Assembly: GCA_963999645.1 (NCBI GenBank) | Contig: CAXEUY010000014.1 | Coordinates: 1 to 52,341 of the forward strand | Source: MedAcidi-G1 sp002294285 | GTDB lineage: Bacteria; Actinomycetota; Acidimicrobiia; Acidimicrobiales; MedAcidi-G1 | Direction: 5' to 3' | DNA: 52,341 nt | Part shown: positions 17,115 to 26,169 of the stretch, piece after piece | How the letters are laid out: every line of letters starts with the position of its first letter | Numbering within the stretch: position 1 is the stretch's first letter | Notes under the pieces: generated by a model | The model's database searches: none | What the model saw: the letters and a program-made list of their open reading frames with translations, nothing else | Told to the model about the DNA's origin: nothing | Position numbers and translations under genes: made by a program

Positions 17115-19520
17115 TCAAGCCTCTGGTTTGATTTCCTCGAGCGCACCACTACTTAGAAGTGATTCAAATTTCGTAGGATCCATTTTCAATTCATTTAAAC
17201 AAATTTCTTTAGTGTGTTCACCTATAAGGGGAGCGCGGGTTATAACAGGAGCAGACATTTCTGACCCCTGTATACAAGCCCCGTCTAAAACGATTTCACC
17301 AACTTCTCCCAACTGTTCAACCTTCGGTAGAAATCCACGCTCAAGTAAATGTTTATCATCTAACTGCTCAGCGGCATTTAAAACACGCCCAGCTGGGATG
17401 CCGACCTCCTGACACAACTGCTCAACCTTTTCTGAAGGCAATGAACTAGTCCAATTGGAGACAATAAGGTTGAGCGACTCTCTGTTGTTTTTCCTGTCAG
17501 CACCTAGTGCATTTTCTTCAATCAATCCTTCAGAAATTCCCATAAGGTTTGCTAACTCCACCCACTCTTTATCATCCCTTATGCAGATAACACACCACGA
17601 TTCATCCCCTTCACAAGGAAACGGACCCCATGGAGCGCCACGTTCAGAATCATTTCCTTGTGGTTTGACAGAATTAGGTTGAATAGCTTCTTTAAAGAAC
17701 AGATCACCAAGAGTCGCGATAAGAACCTCAACTTGAGCTACTTCTATATGCCTACCGGACCCTCCACGATTCTTATCGACGAGAGCTGCTAAAGCAAAAA
17801 CCGCACAAAGTCGACCAGCAAGGTGGTCCGGATGAATAGCAGTTGTACCAGGCGGCGGCTCGCCCTCTTTAAAAGACCATAGCCAGGACAAGCCGCTTAC
17901 AGTTTGAATCGTTGGGCCATAACCATTCCAGTCAGCAAATTCGCCTCTACTGCCCATTAACTGGCTACTCACCATAATCGCGTCAGGATTTATTTCAGAC
18001 AAGCGCTCATACCCGAGGCCCAATGCGTCCATAGTTCCAGTTGAATTATTTTCAATTATCACGTCCGCTGTCTTAATCAATTCAAGTACTACATCTCGAG
18101 CTTCTTCATTTTTTAAATTCGCCCCAAAAGCCCGTTTTGTACGATTCGAAGAAGCAAATGAAGCTGTCATGGTTCCGCCGAGCACAATTCGAATAAAATC
18201 GGGGTATTGCCAACTTTCAACTTTTATGACATCAGCACCGTACTCGGCGAGCATTCGACCACATTCGACCCCAACTCCGCCATGACCGAAGTCGACAACT
18301 CTCAAACCCTCTAGTGGTAAAGAAGCTTCTGCTGGTGGAGTAATCGGAGCCGGAAAGGAATCGTTTGCAAAATGTGCTGAATCTTCTCCTATCTCCGGCG
18401 ATGGAAATCGGTAACCAACACGCCTTCCATCGACCTCGGCAAAGCCGCACATCAAAGGACCGGTAAGCCCTTTCGAAATTTCCAAAGTCTGAAATGTACC
18501 TCTTGACTTATAGTGAGGGTTAACTAGAACATCGCTTGGTTTGAGCATCGGAGTCGCTATAACTCCACGGTTTTGAGCCTCGACACACCCCTGCACCATC
18601 TCTTTGTTTTTCCAATGCTCCCAGAAAAGCGGATTAATGACATCTAGGTTGAGGTAGCGGTTAATCGTACTCTCCCAATATTCATCAGCAAAACTCTCTG
18701 GCGATCCCATCCATTCCCATAAAGCTTTCCATTGTCTTGGAGCCAAAATAACTTGTCTAACGAAACCGTCTTTGCATGGTATATGAGGATAAAGAGGGCT
18801 ATCACCAGCACGTATGAGCGAAGCAGGTGCACCGGAAATCTCACTAGCGGACGCATTTGGAATTCCCCACGTATTCATCTGAGCAAGCGCCTCGACGGCA
18901 GATACGTCGATGTGTTGACCTTTACCAATGCGATCACGGTGCAGAAGCCCAAGAAGTGCAGAATATGCACCGACCACACCCAGTGTGTCATAGGCAACTG
19001 AACCTGGAGCTAGCAATGGCGGCTTCTCAATTACTCCAGAAACCGACAACCATCCAGAGCGGGCAAAAACAACGTCATCTGTAGCGGCATATCCGGAGTC
19101 AGGACCAGTCTGACCGAAGTCAGTCAGAGAGACAATCACTAGAGAACTGTTCTCCTGTAATAGACGTTCAGGTGAGATTCCAAGCTCAGAAAGAGTTCCA
19201 GGCAAAAAACTTTCAATAAGTACATCACTTTCGCGAGCCAACGAAAGAAGATCTTCTACTCCCGATTCTTCATTAAGATCCAATACACAAGACCGTTTAT
19301 TGAAATTACGGTAAGCAAAATAAAGAGAAGTTCCATCAGGAGCAAAGGGACCCAAAGAGCGTGAAATGGAACCTCCTGAAGGTTCAATTTTTAAAACATC
19401 AGCTCCGAAATCACCCAGTATTCTTCCACACAACTCGCCCTTCTCATCTGTTAAATCGAGCACTCTCAGATTACTTAGAGGAGAGAAAGTATTTTTTACA
19501 GCATTTTCCACATAAAGCAT
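17115..19520 (-). CDS. Tandem (double-domain) CaiB/BaiF family CoA-transferase
   Basis: An 801-residue protein made of two complete type III CoA-transferase domains. Domain 1 (about 15-400) opens L-R-V-L-D-L-T-D then G-R-I-L-G-D-F-G-A-D-V-L-K-I-E-P, and domain 2 (about 405-800) opens L-R-V-V-D-F-G-H-G-G-V-G then L-A-E-Y-G-A-D-V-I-K-V-E. Domain 1 has T-D-D-V-V-F-A-R-S-G, compatible with the catalytic Asp. At the same place domain 2 has N-G-Y-G-P-T-I-Q, with no Asp visible. The enzyme would move CoA between carboxylic acids. The frame is open to 19640, but the ATG at 19518-19520 fits the family start. It abuts the convergent sulfatase. Confidence 0.86.
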   Translation of the reverse strand: MLYVENAVKNTFSPLSNLRVLDLTDEKGELCGRILGDFGADVLKIEPSGGSISRSLGPFAPDGTSLYFAYRNFNKRSCVLDLNEESGVEDLLSLARESDVLIESFLPGTLSELGISPERLLQENSSLVIVSLTDFGQTGPDSGYAATDDVVFARSGWLSVSGVIEKPPLLAPGSVAYDTLGVVGAYSALLGLLHRDRIGKGQHIDVSAVEALAQMNTWGIPNASASEISGAPASLIRAGDSPLYPHIPCKDGFVRQVILAPRQWKALWEWMGSPESFADEYWESTINRYLNLDVINPLFWEHWKNKEMVQGCVEAQNRGVIATPMLKPSDVLVNPHYKSRGTFQTLEISKGLTGPLMCGFAEVDGRRVGYRFPSPEIGEDSAHFANDSFPAPITPPAEASLPLEGLRVVDFGHGGVGVECGRMLAEYGADVIKVESWQYPDFIRIVLGGTMTASFASSNRTKRAFGANLKNEEARDVVLELIKTADVIIENNSTGTMDALGLGYERLSEINPDAIMVSSQLMGSRGEFADWNGYGPTIQTVSGLSWLWSFKEGEPPPGTTAIHPDHLAGRLCAVFALAALVDKNRGGSGRHIEVAQVEVLIATLGDLFFKEAIQPNSVKPQGNDSERGAPWGPFPCEGDESWCVICIRDDKEWVELANLMGISEGLIEENALGADRKNNRESLNLIVSNWTSSLPSEKVEQLCQEVGIPAGRVLNAAEQLDDKHLLERGFLPKVEQLGEVGEIVLDGACIQGSEMSAPVITRAPLIGEHTKEICLNELKMDPTKFESLLSSGALEEIKPEA

Positions 19521-19603
19521 AGTAATTGCGGTTTTTAAATAAGTCGACGTGGATACAAGGCTTCTGACTGTATAGAGCCCTGTCTTCAGGCTAAAGTGCG
19601 AGA

Positions 19604-20770
19604 GTGAAGAAAGGACTCCGTTATTTACTCTCAGTCTCACTCATTTCTATTCCGTTTCTAATAAATGGAGGAAATGCATTTGGTGAAACTGAATCCATTC
19701 GTGATGCAAGAGAAAAAAAACAGGACGCTTCAAATCGTCGTGCAGATGCTGCTGCTGTTCTAAAACTCGCCGAAGCTGACGATGCTGCAGTTGTAGATGC
19801 GTTAAACGCCTTAGACAATGCTGTTGCCATGGAAGAGGCCAAAATCGAAGCAGCGCGTCAAGCAATCGAAGCAGCAGAAGCAGAGGCCACTCTTCGTTGG
19901 GTTGAAACGGATCAGGTGGTCAAAGGTATTGAAGATCTTAGGAAACGGCTACGTGAACTAGCGGTAGACGTTTATGTTTCCAGTATGAACCCAAGTGATT
20001 TTTTTGAATCAGACGACATTTCAAGCGCAGTGAGGAAGTCAGCAATTCTTAGTGCAGTCTCAGGTGATCAAGGCGACCTGGTGGATCAGCTACGAGCCTT
20101 AGAAGCAGATAAAGAAATAATAGCTATTTCAGCGGACCGAGCGATAAAAGATGCTGAAAGAAATCAACGTGAAATTGAAGCTTCATTGTTGGTTCTCGAA
20201 AGCCGAATCATTGAACGTGAGAGCACAAGAGAAGAAGTTCAAGAACGAATCAAGGCTGCCGAGGCTGAAGTGGCGGAATGGAAACGTGAACAGTATCTAA
20301 TGGCGATATTGATAGACAATCTGATCGCTGAGGAACTTCGAAAGTCAGCACCCGATTTGACGAAAGAATCAGGTCAGGGATTCATACTACCAATCGACAA
20401 GAGCAGCAAAATCACATCACCATTCGGCATGCGAACACATCCTATTTTGGGAGTAAGACGAATGCACAACGGAACAGATTTTGACTGCGTTAAAAATCAA
20501 CCAATTTGGGCAGCTAAAAAAGGAAAGGTCATTTTTGCTGGAACAAAAGGTTACTACGGTAAAACTGTCATATTGGAGCACGAAGGACCAGTATTGACCT
20601 TATACGCTCACCTCAATGAGTTGCTTGTATCAGATGGGATGGAAGTGGAAACTGGTGACCTCATAGGAAAATGTGGGACTACAGGACGTTCGACTGGCAA
20701 TCATCTCCATTTCGAGGTTCGGACGGGTGGCGAACCAAAAGATCCAATGATTGTTCTGCCAAAAAATTAG
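19604..20770 (+). CDS. Exported M23 peptidase with coiled coil (EnvC/LytM-like)
   Basis: A 388-residue protein starting with GTG. Residues 1-27 form a signal peptide (K-K-G then a hydrophobic stretch, ending N-A-F-G). About residues 30-245 are Ala/Glu/Lys/Arg-rich heptad-like coiled coil. The C-terminal LytM domain contains S-P-F-G-M-R, M-H-N-G-T-D-F-D (zinc His and Asp), Y-A-H-L and H-L-H-F-E, so all metal and catalytic residues are intact. Such proteins cut peptidoglycan cross-links or activate amidases at division. It is divergent from the CoA-transferase, with 83 bases between the two starts. Confidence 0.9.
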   Translation: MKKGLRYLLSVSLISIPFLINGGNAFGETESIRDAREKKQDASNRRADAAAVLKLAEADDAAVVDALNALDNAVAMEEAKIEAARQAIEAAEAEATLRWVETDQVVKGIEDLRKRLRELAVDVYVSSMNPSDFFESDDISSAVRKSAILSAVSGDQGDLVDQLRALEADKEIIAISADRAIKDAERNQREIEASLLVLESRIIERESTREEVQERIKAAEAEVAEWKREQYLMAILIDNLIAEELRKSAPDLTKESGQGFILPIDKSSKITSPFGMRTHPILGVRRMHNGTDFDCVKNQPIWAAKKGKVIFAGTKGYYGKTVILEHEGPVLTLYAHLNELLVSDGMEVETGDLIGKCGTTGRSTGNHLHFEVRTGGEPKDPMIVLPKN

Positions 20771-20777
20771 GAGACAA

Positions 20778-21524
20778 ATGAAAACAGGCATAACAAAAAT
20801 CGGTGTTGCAGGAGCTGGAGTAATGGGTTCTGGAATTGCACAAGTTATGGCTATATCCGGGTGCGAGGTTGTATGTCTAGATATAGACGCATCCGTCTTA
20901 AAATCTGCCAATGAGAATATTGAGAAGGGAAGTTTTGGACTTGCCAGCGCTGTGGAGAAAGGAAAATTAACTCAAGAAGAAGCTGAAAGTGCCTTATCTA
21001 AGATTACTTTCACTGAAGACGGGGACGAATTAAATAACGCAGATGTACTAATAGAAGCTATTCCTGAACGATTTGATCTGAAAGTATCGTTTTGGAAAGA
21101 ATTTGATAAAACAGCATCTGAGTCAACTATCTTTGCTTCAAATTCAAGCGGCTTTCCCATATCAGCGATGGCAGCAGCAACTGATCGAGCCGACCGTTTC
21201 ATAGGATGGCATTGGGCCTCACCTGCTCCAGTAATGAAGCTTGCTGAAATTGTTCGCGGACCAGCTACTTCACAGGAAACAGTTGACAAAGTGGTTTCAC
21301 TCGCTGAATCCGCTGGAAAAAATCCTGTAGTAATAGGGGACAGTGACACCAAGTGGGGCTACGTAACTAACCGTGTCTATTTTGCGATGATTGAAGAAGC
21401 GTTAGCTGTAGTGAATCAAGGAATTGCCACTCGCGAAGAAATAGACCAGCTGATGACTGATTGTTTCCGATGGCCCTCAGGTCCTTTTGGTATGACTAGA
21501 GGTGCGACCTCGGGTTGGAAATAA
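20778..21524 (+). CDS. 3-hydroxyacyl-CoA dehydrogenase family protein, short C-terminal domain
   Basis: A 248-residue protein. The N-terminal NAD-binding domain is complete: G-A-G-V-M-G-S-G-I-A-Q, then E-A-I-P-E with the usual acidic residue, S-N-S-S-G-F-P-I-S and H-W-A-S-P (catalytic His region). The C-terminal 3HCDH domain begins with W-G-Y-V-T-N-R-V but ends after G-P-F-G-M-T-R-G, roughly 40 residues earlier than in 280-290-residue homologues. The stop is TAA, and the next gene starts four bases later, so a long frameshifted remainder is not present. GGAG at 20771 supports the ATG at 20778. It probably oxidises a 3-hydroxyacyl-CoA or related hydroxy acid with NAD. Confidence 0.83.
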   Translation: MKTGITKIGVAGAGVMGSGIAQVMAISGCEVVCLDIDASVLKSANENIEKGSFGLASAVEKGKLTQEEAESALSKITFTEDGDELNNADVLIEAIPERFDLKVSFWKEFDKTASESTIFASNSSGFPISAMAAATDRADRFIGWHWASPAPVMKLAEIVRGPATSQETVDKVVSLAESAGKNPVVIGDSDTKWGYVTNRVYFAMIEEALAVVNQGIATREEIDQLMTDCFRWPSGPFGMTRGATSGWK

Positions 21525-21528
21525 AAAG

Positions 21529-22632
21529 ATGAAAGCAGCGTTACATGCAAAGATTGGGTCACCTTTAGTTATTGAGACTGGTATTGAAATATCTGGACCT
21601 AAAGAGGGTCAGATATTAATCAAAACGGAATATTGTGGGATTTGTCATTCAGATTTAAGTGTTATGGAATCATTAGATTTGACTCCAATGATCCTCGGTC
21701 ATGAAGCAGCCGGAATTGTAGAGGCAGTCGGAAAAGATGTCGCTTCAGTAAGTGTGGGTGACAGTGTGCTTATGAGCCCCATCGGTCCATGTGGAAGTTG
21801 CGTCATGTGTGAAAATAAGCGACACACCTTGTGCGAAAGAGGACAGTCGTTTGTTTTTGGAACGTTTCCAGATGGGACGACTCCATTTAGCTTAAACGGT
21901 TCACCTGTCTACCAGGGACTGGGAGTGGGTGGATTTGCTGAGTACACAGTTTTGGAAGAACGAAATGTTGTCCGGATCGAAAACGGTCTACCTTTGGAGA
22001 CTCTTTGTTTGCTGGGTTGCGGAGTCCAGACAGGGTTGGGTTCTGTTCTGAATACAGCAAAAGTAACCCCTGGTTCAACTGTTTTAGTTATGGGGCTCGG
22101 GGGAGTGGGACTTTCAATAGTGCAAGGCGCGCGTATCGCTCAGGCTGAAAAAATTATCGTCTCAGATCCAGTTGAGGATAGACGTTCTAAAGCCACTCAG
22201 TTAGGTGCTACTAATACTATTGACCCAACTTCAAGTGACCTTCTGGGTGAAATCTTTGAATTAACAGATGGCGCCGGTGTCGATTTTTCATTTGATGCGG
22301 TGGGTAATTCTGACCTGATAGCTATGGGTTTAGCAGCAAATAAGTCTGGTGGTCTTACTGTGATAGTTGGTGCACCACCTCCTGAAGAGGAACTGAAACT
22401 CCCATCTGCCTTACACTTAATGATGACTGAAAAGCGTCTAATTGGATCTCTACTAGGTTCGTGCGATGCTCAAAAAGATATTCCTGCGTTTGTTGAGTAT
22501 TGGAAAAATGGATCATTAGATCTAGAAAGCATGATCAGCCACAAATACACGCTTGATGAAGTGAATTCAGGGTTTGATGCACTGAAAGAGTCAAGTGGAG
22601 TTCGTAGTGTCATTAAAATCCATGAAAAATAA
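21529..22632 (+). CDS. Zinc-dependent alcohol dehydrogenase
   Basis: A 367-residue medium-chain dehydrogenase. Catalytic zinc ligands are in Y-C-G-I-C-H-S-D and G-H-E-A-A-G; the structural zinc site G-P-C-G-S-C-V-M-C then C-E-R has four cysteines. The NAD site is G-L-G-G-V-G, and L-L-G-C-G-V-Q-T-G is typical of class III and actinobacterial NDMA-type enzymes. It would interconvert an alcohol and an aldehyde or ketone, with unknown substrate. The ATG at 21529 lies four bases after the upstream stop and its end overlaps the PAP2 gene by 11 bases, so the three genes form one operon. Confidence 0.9.
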   Translation: MKAALHAKIGSPLVIETGIEISGPKEGQILIKTEYCGICHSDLSVMESLDLTPMILGHEAAGIVEAVGKDVASVSVGDSVLMSPIGPCGSCVMCENKRHTLCERGQSFVFGTFPDGTTPFSLNGSPVYQGLGVGGFAEYTVLEERNVVRIENGLPLETLCLLGCGVQTGLGSVLNTAKVTPGSTVLVMGLGGVGLSIVQGARIAQAEKIIVSDPVEDRRSKATQLGATNTIDPTSSDLLGEIFELTDGAGVDFSFDAVGNSDLIAMGLAANKSGGLTVIVGAPPPEEELKLPSALHLMMTEKRLIGSLLGSCDAQKDIPAFVEYWKNGSLDLESMISHKYTLDEVNSGFDALKESSGVRSVIKIHEK

Positions 22633-23305
22633 CCTCTCCTTACAGAAAAATAGTCATTATTTACTCACTTTATTCACTGCATTAGCGGCAGTTTTATTCT
22701 CTTTACAGGTTGCACAAAAAGAAATTCTGTGGGGTGAAATAGGAATGAGCAAGTGGATGTATGAAAACACACCGAGTTTTATAGATTTTTTAGGCGATGT
22801 AATCGATGCTCCTATAACTGATATAGGAGCCCCATTGCTTTTTATCGGAATTTCTACACTCGTTTATTGGCGTTGGGGACGTTACGCGACAGTTGGGATT
22901 TTATTAGCAGGAAGCATGACTGGATTGACACGACTATCTGACGTTGTGGAAAGATCAGGTCCTAATAAAGACTTTATTTACAATGAATCAAAATACTATT
23001 TTGGTGAGGGTGGTTATCCTAGTGGTCACATTGTTTACGCTGTGATGATTTTTGGAATGCTTGCATATCTGTCTAGAGATCACGCTTCACCTCGAATTAG
23101 TCGAGTGGTGAAATCATTCATGGTCTTTTTGATCTTGCTTAACATTTGGACGAGGATAAGCGGACTTCATCACTGGCCAGCTGACGTGGCGGGAGGGATT
23201 CTGATGTCATTACCAGCTTTGATGGTAGTGATATGGATTTATCACCGCGTTCCTTCAATGCTCCAAAAAACTCCTAGATTGCATGCGTTAGTTTTTAAAA
23301 ACTAG
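22622..23305 (+). CDS. PAP2 family membrane phosphatase
   Basis: A 227-residue membrane protein with about five or six hydrophobic segments. The PAP2 motifs are a degenerate first motif (R-S-G-P-N-K), G-Y-P-S-G-H with the catalytic His, and R-I-S-G-L-H-H-W-P-A-D-V-A-G-G with R-x4-H-x4-D-like spacing. Likely substrates are phosphatidate, undecaprenyl diphosphate or another lipid phosphate. A GTG at 22595 gives a longer form; the ATG at 22622 is preferred because the protein then begins with a short polar head and a helix. It ends four bases inside the convergent hppA. Confidence 0.82.
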   Translation: MKNNLSLQKNSHYLLTLFTALAAVLFSLQVAQKEILWGEIGMSKWMYENTPSFIDFLGDVIDAPITDIGAPLLFIGISTLVYWRWGRYATVGILLAGSMTGLTRLSDVVERSGPNKDFIYNESKYYFGEGGYPSGHIVYAVMIFGMLAYLSRDHASPRISRVVKSFMVFLILLNIWTRISGLHHWPADVAGGILMSLPALMVVIWIYHRVPSMLQKTPRLHALVFKN

Positions 23306-25398
23306 CTGACAAAGGCAGAAGCAAAAACTAAGGAAACTATGGTCATTACTTTTATAAGAATGTTCATAGAAGGTCCGGAGGTGTCCTTAAATGGATCACC
23401 AACAGTATCTCCGACAACCGCTGCTTTATGAGGCTCCGATCCTTTCCCGCCTAGTTCTCCACTCTCGATGTATTTTTTGGCGTTGTCCCAAGCTCCGCCA
23501 GCATTTGCCATAAAGATCGCTAGACAGAAACCTGCTACTAGAGCACCCGCTAAGAATCCACCAAGAGAATCAATGCTTACAAAACCTAAAATCAAAGGAA
23601 TAAGAACGGCGAGGATACCTGGTGCGAGCATTTCACGCAGAGAAGCTGAAGTTGAAATCGCTACACAGCGAGCGGAGTCGGGAATAACCCCCTCAGCTCC
23701 TTCTCGAAGACCTGGTATTTCACGGAACTGCCTGCGTACTTCTTCGATCATTTTTTGGGCAGCACGTCCCACTGCGTCAATGGTCAGAGCAGCAAATAGA
23801 AATGGAAGCATAGCTCCCAGGAAAAGACCGATAAACACTTCCACCTGTCCGATATCCAGAGAGAGTGAACCCCCGGCTTCGGTGACAGCGAACTCAAAAC
23901 TCTTAAACAGAGCCAGTGCGGTAAGAGCAGCAGACCCAACCGCAAAACCTTTAGCGACTGCAGCTGTCGTGTTGCCCAAGGAATCAAGAGCGTCAGTAAC
24001 TTCACGAACTTCCGGTCCCAATTCAGCCATTTCGGCTATTCCACCTGCATTGTCAGCGATGGGACCATAGGCATCCACCGAGACTACGACACCTAAAGTC
24101 GCGAGCATTCCAATTGCAGCTACAGCGATTCCATAGATCCCTCCATCGAGGGCTCCGATAGAGTCAAATGCTATTTCTCCACCCCAATATGCGACTGCTA
24201 TTCCAATTCCCAACAGTGCGACGGAAGCAGCAACTGAAATCATACCGGCCGAAATTCCGCCGAGTATCGTAGTTGCAGGCCCAGTCTGGGATTGGTCGGC
24301 GATTTTCTTAACTGGCGAAAAGTGGTCAGAGGTATAAAACTCTGCTGTTTTACCCAAAGCCCATCCGACAAGAAGGCCTCCTACAACTGAAATTGCCAAT
24401 CCAATAGGATTGTCGAAAGCATCGTTGTCTCCAAAGAGCCAAAATGATATGCCAATAGTTGCCAGAACAGTAAGAAACATGGCGACATTAGTTCCAAGAT
24501 GAAGAGCACGACTTAAAGCTCTGCTATCAGTTGAATCTCCACCTCTTACAAGAAACGATCCGATAATCGAGGTAAGCATCCCTGCAAAAGCAATAGCTAG
24601 AGGAAACATCAATAAGGAGATGTTTGTAGATATAGTTGCGTGTTCTGCTCCTAGTCCTAGAGCGAAAGCGACCAAAGAGATAGGGGCAATGATAGAACCG
24701 GCGTAACTTTCAAATAGATCCGCACCCATACCGGCAACGTCACCTACATTGTCACCGACATTGTCAGCAATAGTTGCAGGATTTCTTGGATCATCTTCCG
24801 GAATACCTGCCTCTACTTTTCCAACTAAATCTGCTCCAACGTCGGCTGCTTTTGTGTATATGCCGCCTCCCACGCGTGAAAATAGAGCTATTGAGGAAGC
24901 GCCTAATCCATATGCTGTAACCACTTCAAAAGCATCGTTTACTTCAGCAACTAGAACGAAGATTATGTACACAAGAGCGAGCCCGCCTAGAGCTAGCCCA
25001 GCAACCGAAAATCCCATCACAGCACCACCGCGAAAAGCAATTGGTAACGCTTTTGCTGGGCCATCCTGTGCCGCATTAGCAGTCCTGGCATTCGCCATAG
25101 TGGCAACCGTCATTCCGGCATAACCAGCTGTTGCTGAAAGAACAGCTCCGATTATGTAAGTAAGCGAAGCAGCAGGAGCTATCAGTATTCCTATCAGAAT
25201 TGCCATAACTGCAACGAAAATCGAGACCCAAGAATATTCCTGTCGTAAAAAAGCACGTGCTCCTTTTTCGATTTCATTCATAAGAAAAATCATTCGATCA
25301 TTTCCGGGTGAAGCTGTTTTAACATTCGTGTAAAAATAGCCAGCAAGCAGTAAAGCTAATAAAGCAGATGAAAGTGCTAGATATGGTATTGCTTCCAA
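23302..25398 (-). CDS. hppA: Membrane-bound ion-pumping pyrophosphatase, K+-dependent type
   Basis: A 698-residue, roughly 16-helix pump that uses diphosphate hydrolysis to move H+ or Na+ out. The active site includes A-D-V-G-A-D-L-V-G-K-V-E, D-D-P-R-N-P-A and D-N-V-G-D-N-V-G-D. The segment L-G-N-T-T-A-A-V-A-K-G has Ala where K+-independent enzymes have Lys, which by established rules marks K+ dependence. The glutamate in A-D-L-F-E-S-Y-A-G-S is at the position shared by Na+-pumping members; the pumped ion cannot be fixed from this alone. The start is TTG at 25396-25398, with GAGGAG eight bases ahead. The divergent neighbour run carries K+ uptake genes. Confidence 0.94.
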   Translation of the reverse strand: MEAIPYLALSSALLALLLAGYFYTNVKTASPGNDRMIFLMNEIEKGARAFLRQEYSWVSIFVAVMAILIGILIAPAASLTYIIGAVLSATAGYAGMTVATMANARTANAAQDGPAKALPIAFRGGAVMGFSVAGLALGGLALVYIIFVLVAEVNDAFEVVTAYGLGASSIALFSRVGGGIYTKAADVGADLVGKVEAGIPEDDPRNPATIADNVGDNVGDVAGMGADLFESYAGSIIAPISLVAFALGLGAEHATISTNISLLMFPLAIAFAGMLTSIIGSFLVRGGDSTDSRALSRALHLGTNVAMFLTVLATIGISFWLFGDNDAFDNPIGLAISVVGGLLVGWALGKTAEFYTSDHFSPVKKIADQSQTGPATTILGGISAGMISVAASVALLGIGIAVAYWGGEIAFDSIGALDGGIYGIAVAAIGMLATLGVVVSVDAYGPIADNAGGIAEMAELGPEVREVTDALDSLGNTTAAVAKGFAVGSAALTALALFKSFEFAVTEAGGSLSLDIGQVEVFIGLFLGAMLPFLFAALTIDAVGRAAQKMIEEVRRQFREIPGLREGAEGVIPDSARCVAISTSASLREMLAPGILAVLIPLILGFVSIDSLGGFLAGALVAGFCLAIFMANAGGAWDNAKKYIESGELGGKGSEPHKAAVVGDTVGDPFKDTSGPSMNILIKVMTIVSLVFASAFVS

Positions 25399-25581
25399 AG
25401 GGTTATCTCCTCATGGTTATGTTTTGTGACTTGTACCCACAAAATAGATGAATTGTATGGCTAATAATAGCCAAAACGACGGTATTAAGTGTGATGCGGG
25501 CTTCCAACCTCAGTGGCATATTTAACTTGCTAAATAATCAAAATAGTGGCACAAAGTAGAAAGATCGGCGACGCTTAAAGT
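25399..25581. other. Longest apparent non-coding gap (hppA / folate gene divergent region)
   Basis: These 183 bases must hold the promoters of hppA (minus) and the formyltetrahydrofolate cyclo-ligase run (plus). On the minus side only the hppA Shine-Dalgarno site is clear. A small hairpin GGCTA-ATAA-TAGCC lies at 25459-25472 without a T-run on either strand. I see no tRNA, riboswitch or convincing hexamer pair. Confidence 0.5.
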
Positions 25582-26166
25582 ATGAAAAGACGGGATCTTC
25601 GTCAAAAAATTCTAGGAATCCGCAGAGCCATGCCTCCATCAACGGTTAAAGATGTCTCAAAGGAAGTCTGTGATGCAGTCAAGAATCTTGACTCATTCAA
25701 AAATGCGAGGACAGTAGCCTCATACATATCATGCAATGGAGAAGTTGACCCTATATTTCTTGAGTCGGATAAGAGTAAGATTTTTACTTTCCCAGTGGTC
25801 CAAGAAGACGGAACGCTTATATTCGTTGAACCAAACGGAGATTTCAGAAGGGGAAGTTTCGGAATACCCGAGCCAGAAAAGGGAATTGAGATTGAAATTT
25901 CTCAAATAGACATTGTCCTAGTTCCGCTAGTTGCAGCTGACAGTGAAGGAAACCGGTTGGGTCATGGAGGTGGTTACTATGACAAAACCTTTGCTATTGA
26001 AAGAAATTCCAAAAGACCACTTTTGGTGGGATTAGCCCATGATTTTCAAATTGTAGAAAAGCTAGAAGTCAATTCTTGGGACGTTCCAATGGACCTCCTT
26101 ATAACTCAAAGCAGAGTTTTTTTATCTGAAAACTCGTATTTACGTGTCTCCATGGGAGAGTATTAA
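25582..26166 (+). CDS. 5-formyltetrahydrofolate cyclo-ligase
   Basis: A 194-residue enzyme that converts 5-formyl-THF to 5,10-methenyl-THF with ATP. The family signature is R-L-G-H-G-G-G-Y-Y-D-K-T-F near residue 133; the N-terminal R-x-x-L-R-Q-K and the substrate-binding N-G-E-V-D and V-P-L-V-A-A-D regions are also present. Length is normal. It is three bases ahead of trkA and is likely cotranscribed with the K+ uptake genes, though no functional link is evident. The extra C-terminal 15 residues are not conserved. Confidence 0.92.
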   Translation: MKRRDLRQKILGIRRAMPPSTVKDVSKEVCDAVKNLDSFKNARTVASYISCNGEVDPIFLESDKSKIFTFPVVQEDGTLIFVEPNGDFRRGSFGIPEPEKGIEIEISQIDIVLVPLVAADSEGNRLGHGGGYYDKTFAIERNSKRPLLVGLAHDFQIVEKLEVNSWDVPMDLLITQSRVFLSENSYLRVSMGEY

Positions 26167-26169
26167 AAG

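Noticed and set aside
21500..21560. Frameshift at the end of the short 3-hydroxyacyl-CoA dehydrogenase
   Set aside because: The stop is followed by a well-matched alcohol dehydrogenase start within four bases; no other frame continues the domain.
23468..24070. Long plus-strand open frame opposite hppA
   Set aside because: Its composition (Ala/Pro/Arg/Ser-rich, no motif) is the mirror of the helices of hppA, which is a certain gene.
25459..25472. Hairpin GGCTA-ATAA-TAGCC as a terminator
   Set aside because: It has only five base pairs, there is no T-run on either strand, and it lies between divergent genes where no terminator is needed.
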